From assembly GCA_047692235.1 (NCBI GenBank), contig JBLLJR010000003.1:124001-188000 (forward strand): 64,000 nt of DNA, in the 5' to 3' direction. This document shows, piece by piece, positions 57,594-64,000 of the stretch. The position numbers and the translations under genes are program-made. Source of the stretch: JBLLJR01 sp047692235 (GTDB lineage: Bacteria > Pseudomonadota > Gammaproteobacteria > Enterobacterales > Enterobacteriaceae). A model generated the notes under the pieces. It was given only the letters and a program-made list of their open reading frames with translations, searched no databases and was not told the origin of the DNA. The stretch's first letter is position 1. Each line of letters starts with the position of its first letter.

Positions 57594-57831
57594 GTAATAT
57601 TTCCAAAAAAATAGAATTTATTTATATTTTAATTTAACTTTAAAAGTTAAGTTTTATATTAAATGTATTATTTATTCATATAAAAAATATTTATTATATT
57701 AATAATAAATTTTTATTAAAAAATTTTTAAATATAATAAATATTTTTATTAATTTTTAAATTAATAAAAAAATTTTTTAATGCATATATTATAATAATTT
57801 TCGTTATTGTTAATATTATTCTAGTAGTAAT

Positions 57832-58320
57832 TTAAATTAAATCATTTTTTAATTTTTTCAATAAAACAACTGATTCACAAGCTATTCCTTCACATCTTCC
57901 AATATATCCTAGTTTTTCCGTAGTTGTAGCTTTTATATTTATAATATTTTTATTACAATCTAAATCAAAAGCAATATTAGTTTTCATTGCCTCTGTAAAT
58001 AATGTAATTTTTGGTTCCTGTGCAATAACAGTAATATCAATGTTATATAAACAATAATATTTTTTTTTAATTTTATGCCAAACTTCACGTAATAGTAATC
58101 TACTATTTATATTTTTATATTTATGGTTTGTGTTGGGAAACATTTTACCTATATCACCTAAAGATGTTGCTCCTAACAAAGCATCAATAATTGAATGAAT
58201 CAAAACATCGCCATCTGAATGCGATATAAATCCAGTAGAATAAGGAATAGTAATTCCCCCAATAACTAACTTTTTTTTACTACCAAATCTATGTACATCT
58301 AATCCATGTCCTATTCTTAT
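57832..58320 (-). CDS. ispF: 2-C-methyl-D-erythritol 2,4-cyclodiphosphate synthase, non-canonical start
   Basis: Forms the cyclic diphosphate in the MEP isoprenoid pathway. The frame encodes a complete IspF: IRIGHGLDVH (zinc ligands Asp and His), ISHSDGDV (zinc His), DALLGA, FPNTN and TTEKLGYIGRCEGIACE. No ATG, GTG or TTG precedes the conserved start; a stop lies nine codons up. The first normal start, a TTG at 58203, would drop the zinc site. The ATA at 58320 aligns exactly with the initiator of E. coli MRIGHG and has AAGGA eight bases upstream, so an AUA (or AUC at 58323) start is inferred. Overlaps ispD. Confidence 0.85.
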   Translation of the reverse strand: MRIGHGLDVHRFGSKKKLVIGGITIPYSTGFISHSDGDVLIHSIIDALLGATSLGDIGKMFPNTNHKYKNINSRLLLREVWHKIKKKYYCLYNIDITVIAQEPKITLFTEAMKTNIAFDLDCNKNIINIKATTTEKLGYIGRCEGIACESVVLLKKLKNDLI

Positions 58321-59032
58321 GATTATTTTCCTTTAATTTTTTAGATAAAAAAAAATCTGCTATATTCACATCTTCTTTATTAGTAATTTTTATATTATCA
58401 GAACTACCATTAATTAATAGAGGATTATATCCAAAATATTCTAATACATATGATTCATCTGTAATATCTATATGTTGAGATAAAGCTAATTTAAGACATT
58501 TTTTTAATAATTTAAATTTAAATAACTGAGGAGTTAAAGAATTCCATAAATTATTTCTATTAACTGTATAATTAATAATTTTATTAAATTTTGAGTATTT
58601 AATTGTATTATTTATTGGGGTTGCTAAAATTCCCCCAATTTTGGTGTAAGATGTAATTTTTAATAAATTATCTATATCATTTTGACATAAACATGGTCTA
58701 ACTGCATCATGAATTAAAATCCATTGTGTATTTCTAATATAATTTAATGCAGCCATAACTGATTTAGCTCTAGTTGAACTCCCAATAATAGTTTTTATTT
58801 TAGGATGATTATAAAATTTAGATTTGAAAAATAAATTATCATTTTTATTAATTACTACAATTAATTGTTTAATATATTTTTGTTTTAAAATTATTTCAAT
58901 AGAATGTTCTTGAATTGTTTTTCCGCAAATTTTTAAATATTGTTTAGGTATTTTTTCTGAGAAACGACGTCCTATTCCAGCTGAAGGAATAATAGCAATG
59001 ATATCAATATTGTTTTTATTAAAAGTATTCAT
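58289..59032 (-). CDS. ispD: 2-C-methyl-D-erythritol 4-phosphate cytidylyltransferase, C-terminally extended
   Basis: Transfers CMP onto MEP in the MEP pathway. The motifs are the CTP-binding PSAGIGRRFSEKIPKQYL region, IHDAVRPC, TVDRNGLW-like VNRNNLWN and ITDESYVLE. The ATG at 59032 is preferred to a TTG at 59041. The E. coli protein ends near ENT where ispF begins; here the frame reads about ten codons further (KNRTWIRCT), running over the ispF start by 32 bases, so the ancestral stop/start overlap has been rearranged. Confidence 0.94.
   Translation of the reverse strand: MNTFNKNNIDIIAIIPSAGIGRRFSEKIPKQYLKICGKTIQEHSIEIILKQKYIKQLIVVINKNDNLFFKSKFYNHPKIKTIIGSSTRAKSVMAALNYIRNTQWILIHDAVRPCLCQNDIDNLLKITSYTKIGGILATPINNTIKYSKFNKIINYTVNRNNLWNSLTPQLFKFKLLKKCLKLALSQHIDITDESYVLEYFGYNPLLINGSSDNIKITNKEDVNIADFFLSKKLKENNHKNRTWIRCT
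58329..58333 (-). promoter_or_regulatory. Ribosome binding site supporting an AUA start of ispF
   Basis: AAGGA on the minus strand, inside the 3' end of ispD, eight bases before the ATA codon at 58320. Its position supports initiation at that ATA or at the ATC three bases earlier. Confidence 0.5.
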
Positions 59033-59198
59033 TATGAACAATAATTTTAATTTAACTATAAAAATATAAAAAATGTAATTTAAAAATTAATTTCAGAATA
59101 TCATACATAGTATATATATTATATATTAATAAATATATTTTTATATTTTATATTTAATAATTTTATTACCACAAACTTTTATATAATAGTTAAGTAAT

Positions 59199-59942
59199 TT
59201 AAGCTGGATTATACACATTTAAAAAAGTTACATTAAAAAAATATTTTTCAGATAACCATTTACCCAAAGATTTTATACCATATATTTCTGTCGCATGATG
59301 ACCAGCTGCATAAAAATGTATTCCTATTTCTTTGGCGGCATGAAAAGTTTGTTCAGAAACTTCTCCAGTAATGAAAGCATCTACATTATATTTATACATT
59401 AAATTAATAAATTTTTGCCCGCTTCCTGTGCATAAAACTATATTTTTTATTTTTTTTGGAGCATTTTTATTAAAATATAATATATTTTTATTAAAAATAT
59501 GTTTGAGTTTTAAATATAATTCCTCTCCACTAATTGCATTTGTAAAATTTCCATATAATAAAATATTTTCAATAATAGAAATTAAATTAATATTTAATTT
59601 TTTAGCTAATTTAATATTATTCCCTAATTTATTATTAATATCTAACGGTAAATGCCAAGCATAAACATTAATATTATTATCTAATATAGATTTAATTCTT
59701 GTTTTTTTAATACCTCTAATAACCATTTCTTCATTATTCCAAAAAATTCCATGGTGCACTATTATCGCATCAAAATATTTTTCAATAGCAAAATTTATTA
59801 ATTCTTGGCAAATACTTACACCGGTAAGTATACATTGTACTTCATTACGACCTTCAATTTGTAATCCATTGGGAGCAAAATCATTAATTTTATTATTATT
59901 AAGTTTATTATTAATTATTAATTCTAATTCAGTATTTAACAT
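59199..59942 (-). CDS. ybgI: Nif3-like dinuclear metal centre protein (YbgI)
   Basis: Member of the conserved Nif3/DUF34 family, toroidal hexamers with a dinuclear metal site; its function is still debated (GTP cyclohydrolase-like or NIF3 metal-insertion roles are proposed). Metal motifs VHHGIFW (His63, His64) and the C-terminal YAAGHHATE are present. It has 247 residues, as in E. coli YbgI. fldA, also near it in E. coli, is the divergent neighbour. Confidence 0.9.
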   Translation of the reverse strand: MLNTELELIINNKLNNNKINDFAPNGLQIEGRNEVQCILTGVSICQELINFAIEKYFDAIIVHHGIFWNNEEMVIRGIKKTRIKSILDNNINVYAWHLPLDINNKLGNNIKLAKKLNINLISIIENILLYGNFTNAISGEELYLKLKHIFNKNILYFNKNAPKKIKNIVLCTGSGQKFINLMYKYNVDAFITGEVSEQTFHAAKEIGIHFYAAGHHATEIYGIKSLGKWLSEKYFFNVTFLNVYNPA

Positions 59943-60095
59943 GATTATCTCTTTTTAATAAATATTAATTCATTATTAATAATTATATAAACTTATGTTA
60001 TCATATTTTAAATAATATGTGATAAAATTATATCAAATAAATACAGTAAATTTTTTAATTGATAAATAATAAAAAAAATTTAGGAAAATGTGAAT

Positions 60096-60608
60096 ATGAA
60101 AGATATTGGAGTATTTTTTGGAAGTGATACCGGAAATACTGAAAATATTGCTAAAAATATACAAAAAAACATAGGGGAAAAACATATTGATATATATGAT
60201 ATATCTCAGAGTAATTCAGAAGATATAAAAAAATATAATAAGTTAATATTTGGAATACCTACATGGTATTATGGAGAAGCTCAATGTGACTGGGATGATT
60301 TTGTACCTGTTTTAAAAACTATAAATTTTACTAATAAATTAATAGCTATTTTTGGATGTGGAGATCAAGAAGATTACGCAGAATATTTTTGTGATGCTAT
60401 GTATATAATTTATAATATAATCAAAATAAATGGAGGTAAAATAGTAGGTTTTTGGAAAACCGATGGATATTATTTTGAGTCGTCAAAATCAATAATTAAC
60501 AAAAATTATTTTGTTGGTCTTGCTATTGATGAAGACAGACAACCAGAATTAACTAAAAATAGAATAAAAAAATGGATTAAACAATTAAAAATAGAAATGA
60601 ATTTTTGA
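60096..60608 (+). CDS. fldA: Flavodoxin 1
   Basis: FMN electron carrier. The FMN phosphate loop GSDTGNTEN (about 9-17), the IPTWYYGEAQCDWDD segment with the FMN-stacking Trp, and GCGDQEDYAEYFCDA are nearly identical to E. coli FldA. The ATG at 60096 is used; a GTG at 60090 is possible since AGGA lies at 60082-60085. About ten residues are missing from the C-terminus compared with E. coli. The partner reductase is fpr. Confidence 0.96.
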   Translation: MKDIGVFFGSDTGNTENIAKNIQKNIGEKHIDIYDISQSNSEDIKKYNKLIFGIPTWYYGEAQCDWDDFVPVLKTINFTNKLIAIFGCGDQEDYAEYFCDAMYIIYNIIKINGGKIVGFWKTDGYYFESSKSIINKNYFVGLAIDEDRQPELTKNRIKKWIKQLKIEMNF

Positions 60609-60800
60609 ATAATTTTATATATTAATTACTAATTATTTTATTACTTATTTTATATTTATTATTTATTTTAATAAAAATTATTTAATTTATAAATATTATC
60701 ATTATATTAATAATAATATATTTTATTAATTATTTTACAAATATAAAATAAATGTATAAATCATAAAATTATTTTTTAAAGTATTTTGAGGCATGCTTAT

Positions 60801-62102
60801 ATGACTAATCTCTTAAAAAAGATTGTTATTATTGGTGGAGGAGTTAGTGGTCTAAAGTTAGCTACTAGCCTTGGAAATGAATTAGGAAGAAAGAAAATTG
60901 CAAAAATAACATTAGTAGATTGTAATTACAATTATATATGGAAACCATTATTACATGAAGTAGCTTCTGGATTAATAGATTATTCAACTGAATCTGTTAG
61001 TTATATATTTCATGCATATGAAAATTCATTTAAATTTTTATTAGGTAAAATGTATAAAATTGACCGTAAAAATAAAAAAATATTTTTACATACAAATAAA
61101 AATATAAATGACAAATCTCAAATTAAATATATATTAAATTACGATATTTTAGTAATAGCAATTGGCAGTAAATCAAATAATTTTAATATTAGTGGAGTAC
61201 AAGATAATTGTCTTTTTTTAGATAATATTAATGAAGCTATAAAATTTAATAATAGAATGATGAATTTATTTTTAAAATTTAATGATGTTAATACAAATAA
61301 ATATATTATTAATATATCTATAGTTGGCGGAGGATTAACTGGGGTAGAATTAGCAGCAGCTATATATAATTCAGCTGATTTATTAAATAAATATAATGTA
61401 ATAAATATTAATAAATGTCTTTTAAAAGTTAATTTAATAGAAGCAGGTGAAAGAATTTTACCATCTTTACCAATAAATTTATCACTCTCTGTACATAAAG
61501 AATTAAGTAAATTAGGTGTAAATATTTTAACAAATACATTAATTACAAAAATTACTAGTAATGGTATGTATACAAAAAATGGTGAATACATATATTCAGA
61601 ATTAATAGCTTGGGTAGCTGGAATTAAAGCTTCAGATTATTTAAAAAATTTAGATGGATTAGAAACAAATAATATAAATCAGTTAATAGTACTACCTACA
61701 CTTCAAACTACATATGATACAAATATATTTGCTATGGGTGATTGTTCTTCGTGTGTTACACCAGAAGGAAAGATAATACCGCCTAGAGCTCAAGTTGCTC
61801 ACCAAATGTCTTTGTTTTTACATAAAAATATTATAAGATTAATAAATAAGGAATTATTAATTAATTATACATATACAAATAAAGGTTCACTGGTATCATT
61901 ATCAAAATTTAATACTATTGGTATAGTAGTAATTAATATAATTAAAAAATCTGTTTTTTTACAAGGTTTTATAGCTAGAATAATATATTTATCTTTATAT
62001 AGAAGCAATCAAATTTCATTACATGGAATTATTAAAACATTTGGTTATATTATAACAGATTGGATTAACAAATTAATTAAACCTAAAATTAAAATAACAT
62101 AA
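60801..62102 (+). CDS. ndh: NADH dehydrogenase II (non-proton-pumping)
   Basis: Single-subunit FAD enzyme passing electrons from NADH to quinone at the inner membrane. FAD-binding IVIIGGGVSGLKL at the start, LVDCNYNYIWKPLLHEVASG, NAD-binding SIVGGGLTGVELAA, and the GDCSSC/RAQVAHQM region are all present. The ATG at 60801 matches E. coli MTTPLKK; an in-frame TTG at 60786 is less likely. It has 433 residues. No nuo genes are in the window. Confidence 0.96.
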   Translation: MTNLLKKIVIIGGGVSGLKLATSLGNELGRKKIAKITLVDCNYNYIWKPLLHEVASGLIDYSTESVSYIFHAYENSFKFLLGKMYKIDRKNKKIFLHTNKNINDKSQIKYILNYDILVIAIGSKSNNFNISGVQDNCLFLDNINEAIKFNNRMMNLFLKFNDVNTNKYIINISIVGGGLTGVELAAAIYNSADLLNKYNVININKCLLKVNLIEAGERILPSLPINLSLSVHKELSKLGVNILTNTLITKITSNGMYTKNGEYIYSELIAWVAGIKASDYLKNLDGLETNNINQLIVLPTLQTTYDTNIFAMGDCSSCVTPEGKIIPPRAQVAHQMSLFLHKNIIRLINKELLINYTYTNKGSLVSLSKFNTIGIVVINIIKKSVFLQGFIARIIYLSLYRSNQISLHGIIKTFGYIITDWINKLIKPKIKIT

Positions 62103-62109
62103 TAAAATT

Positions 62110-62132
62110 ATGTACTTACTTATTAAGTACAT
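62110..62132. terminator. Hairpin between convergent ndh and nrdF
   Basis: ATGTACTTA (62110-62118), loop CTTAT, and the exact complement TAAGTACAT (62124-62132), eight bases after the ndh stop and 45 before the nrdF stop. The stem has two G-C pairs and the T-tracts are poor; plausible as a shared terminator. Confidence 0.45.
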
Positions 62133-62177
62133 TATCAATTATATTTAGTTTAAATATAAATTTAAAAAAATACTTTA

Positions 62178-63152
62178 TTAAAAATCCCAATCTTCGTCTT
62201 CTGTATTAACAGATTTACCTATAATATAAGATGATCCAGATCCAGAAAAAAAATCATGATTTTCATTAGAATTTGGTGATAAAGCTGATAAAATTACAGG
62301 ATTAAGGTTTTTTTTGGTTGAAAAAAATGGCTCATATCCTAAATTCATAAGTGCTTTATTTGCGTTATATTGCAAAAATATTATTATATCTTCAAAAAAA
62401 GTTTCATCTTTATATAAAGATTTACTATATTGTAATTCATTTTCATATAGTTCTTTTAACAAATTATATGTAAATATTTTTATTTGATTTTTATCTTGCT
62501 TTTTACTACAAGATAAAATTTTTTGAAATTTATATCCAATATAATATCCATGAATTGCTTCATCTCTAATTATTAATCTAATTATATCAGCAGTATTTGT
62601 TAAAATACCTCGACTAGAATAGTAAAGTGCTAAATAAAACCCAGAATAAAATAAAAAAGATTCTAAAAAAACACTAGCAATTTTTTTTTTTAAAGAATTT
62701 GATTCTAAATAATATTTAGTAATAATTGATGCTTTTTTTTGTAAAAAAATATTATTTTCACTCCATTTATATGCATCATTTATTTCTTTAATTGAGCATA
62801 ACGTAGAAAAAATATAACTATAAGATTTTGCATGAATAGATTCCATAAAACTAATGTTAGAAAATACTGATTTTTCATGAGGAGTTATAGCATCTATCAT
62901 TAAAGATGTAGCACCAATTGTACTTTGTATAGTATCTAATAATGTTAGTCCAGTAAATACTTTAGTAATTTGTATTTGCTTTAATTTAGATAAATTATTC
63001 CATGATTGAATATCATTAGATAATGATATGTTTTCTGGTACCCAAAAGTTAGATATTAATCTGTTCCAAATTTCTATATCTTTTTCATCTTTAACTTTAT
63101 TCCAATTTATTGCTTTAATATTTGTATGTTTAGGCTTTTGAATAATATTCAT
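62178..63152 (-). CDS. nrdF: Class Ib ribonucleotide reductase, small (radical) subunit
   Basis: Holds the dimetal-tyrosyl radical used to make deoxyribonucleotides. It matches E. coli NrdF, not NrdB: 324 residues (NrdF 319, NrdB 376), start AINWNKVKDEKD and end FSGSGSSYIIGKSVNTEDEDWDF. The dimetal ligands Asp73, Glu104 and His107 and the radical Tyr111 (ESIHAKSYS) are in place, as is RDEAIHGYY. It lies 13 bases after nrdE. Class Ib enzymes use a Mn2 cofactor loaded with the flavodoxin-like NrdI, which must lie outside the window if present. Confidence 0.94.
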   Translation of the reverse strand: MNIIQKPKHTNIKAINWNKVKDEKDIEIWNRLISNFWVPENISLSNDIQSWNNLSKLKQIQITKVFTGLTLLDTIQSTIGATSLMIDAITPHEKSVFSNISFMESIHAKSYSYIFSTLCSIKEINDAYKWSENNIFLQKKASIITKYYLESNSLKKKIASVFLESFLFYSGFYLALYYSSRGILTNTADIIRLIIRDEAIHGYYIGYKFQKILSCSKKQDKNQIKIFTYNLLKELYENELQYSKSLYKDETFFEDIIIFLQYNANKALMNLGYEPFFSTKKNLNPVILSALSPNSNENHDFFSGSGSSYIIGKSVNTEDEDWDF

Positions 63153-63165
63153 TATGAATTCTCTT

Positions 63166-64000
63166 TTATAAATTACATGACAAACAATTAAATGATTCTG
63201 TTCCTTTTAATGCTTTTTGACGAATTCTAACATAATATAAGGTTTTAATTCCATTTTTCCATGCATAAATTTGTGCACGATTAATTTCTCTTGTTGTAGC
63301 TGTATCTTTAAAAAATAATGTCAGAGAAATACCTTGATCTACATGTTTTGTAGCAATTACATAAGTATCAATAATTTTTTTTGGACCAATATCATATGCA
63401 TTTTGATAATATTTCATTGAATTTTTATTCATATATGGAGCGGGATAATATATTCTTCCTATTTTACCTTCTTTACGAATTTCTATTTTTGAAATAATTG
63501 GATGTATACTCGAAGTAGAATTATTTATATATGAAATTGAACCAGTTGGAGGAATAGCTTGTAAATTTTGATTATATAACCCATAAAGTTGAACACTTTT
63601 TGATAATTTAATCCAATCTTCTTTTGAGGGTATATATATTTTTTTTTTATGAAATAATCTACGAACTTTATCTGTTTTTGGTTCCCATGTATTATTAATA
63701 TAATTATTAAAATAAATACCATTTGCATATAATGATTTTTTAAAACCAACAAAAAATTGTTTTTTTTCTATAGCTAGTTTGTTAGAAGCTAATAAAGCAT
63801 AATAAGTTATAATATAAAAGTAAATATCGGTAAATTCTAATGCTTCTTTGCTTCCATAAAAAATATGTTCTTTAGATAAATATCCATGCAAATTCATTTG
63901 ACCTAATCCAATTGCATGAGATTGGGCATTTCCTTTAGCAATTGAAGGCACAGATACTATATTACTCATATCTGAAACAGCTGTCAGTGCTTTTATAGCA
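63166..64000 (-). CDS. nrdE: Class Ib ribonucleotide reductase, large subunit (cut by window end)
   Basis: C-terminal part of the catalytic subunit. The frame is open to base 64000 beyond the ATG at 63969, continuing the NrdE sequence (ALTAVSD), so the 5' end is outside. Hallmarks are SHAIGLGQMNLHGYL, PPTGSISYINNSTSSIHP, the radical-transfer tyrosines in TLYYVR and the C-terminal CLSC pair reduced by NrdH or thioredoxin. The match is to NrdE, not NrdA. Confidence 0.94.
   Translation of the reverse strand, partial: AIKALTAVSDMSNIVSVPSIAKGNAQSHAIGLGQMNLHGYLSKEHIFYGSKEALEFTDIYFYIITYYALLASNKLAIEKKQFFVGFKKSLYANGIYFNNYINNTWEPKTDKVRRLFHKKKIYIPSKEDWIKLSKSVQLYGLYNQNLQAIPPTGSISYINNSTSSIHPIISKIEIRKEGKIGRIYYPAPYMNKNSMKYYQNAYDIGPKKIIDTYVIATKHVDQGISLTLFFKDTATTREINRAQIYAWKNGIKTLYYVRIRQKALKGTESFNCLSCNL

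Noticed and set aside
61139..61591. 150-codon ORF on the minus strand
   Set aside because: It lies entirely antisense to the conserved core of ndh and shows no family motif; a shadow of A/T-rich coding DNA.
62178..64000. Assignment as nrdB and nrdA
   Set aside because: Length, N-terminus and C-terminus of both subunits match NrdF and NrdE, not the class Ia proteins.
1..64000. CRISPR arrays, insertion sequences, prophage genes, novel defence or biosynthetic clusters
   Set aside because: No regularly spaced repeats, transposase or integrase motifs or unknown multi-gene cassettes seen; every large ORF is a known housekeeping or nutritional gene.

Overview
This window looks like a piece of the small, very AT-rich chromosome of a gammaproteobacterial (Enterobacterales-type) insect endosymbiont. 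Nearly every protein aligns by eye to an Escherichia coli counterpart at near full length. The DNA is extremely A+T rich (about four fifths by eye), the intergenic DNA is nearly pure A/T, and there are no transposons, phage genes, CRISPR arrays or recognisable regulator genes. I cannot name the species from the sequence alone.

Gene order is a mosaic of short ancestral E. coli-like blocks separated by deletions and rearrangements. Positions 1-3750 hold pgk (cut by the window start), fbaA and rpiA, then a 790-base gene-free gap and ribA. Positions 3989-13890 hold pyrF, the divergent pair ygfZ/sdhE, recJ, the prfB-lysS unit, glyA, tadA and lysA. Positions 13955-20442 hold ycbZ (Lon-like)-fabA, tRNA-Gly, yggS-yggT, def-fmt and aroE. 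Positions 20460-27080 hold a complete tryptophan operon, trpE-G-D-C(F)-B-A. Positions 27267-34353 hold tRNA-Tyr, gapA, sppA, fabI, fumC and dapE. At 34365-34647 there is a shrunken, frameshifted copy of the outer-membrane assembly lipoprotein gene bamC. Positions 34913-46590 hold glyQ-glyS, lepA-lepB-rnc-era-acpS, pfkA, tpiA, fpr and sodA. Positions 46644-58000 hold uup, pyrD, asnS, tRNA-Ser, gyrB-dnaN and thrB-thrC. Positions 57832-64000 hold ispD-ispF, nif3, fldA, ndh, nrdF and nrdE (cut by the window end).

The retained functions fit a nutritional symbiont. Lower glycolysis is well represented (pfkA, fbaA, tpiA, gapA, pgk). Essential amino acid synthesis includes all tryptophan steps from chorismate plus parts of the shikimate (aroE), lysine (dapE, lysA) and threonine (thrB, thrC) routes. 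There are single steps of riboflavin, pyrimidine, isoprenoid and fatty acid synthesis. The NDH-2 dehydrogenase, the flavodoxin/flavodoxin reductase pair and the SDH flavinylation factors point to a respiring cell. Translation and protein-maturation genes are plentiful.

The most interesting points are these: a mini-BamC reduced to its BamD-binding arm, with its signal peptide split from the body at an A7 tract; an ispF with no normal start codon, apparently starting at AUA inside ispD; a FabA whose catalytic Asp84 is replaced by Glu; a prfB that has lost its autoregulatory frameshift; a class Ib (NrdEF) ribonucleotide reductase alongside Mn-type SodA; and gyrB-dnaN with neither recF nor dnaA.
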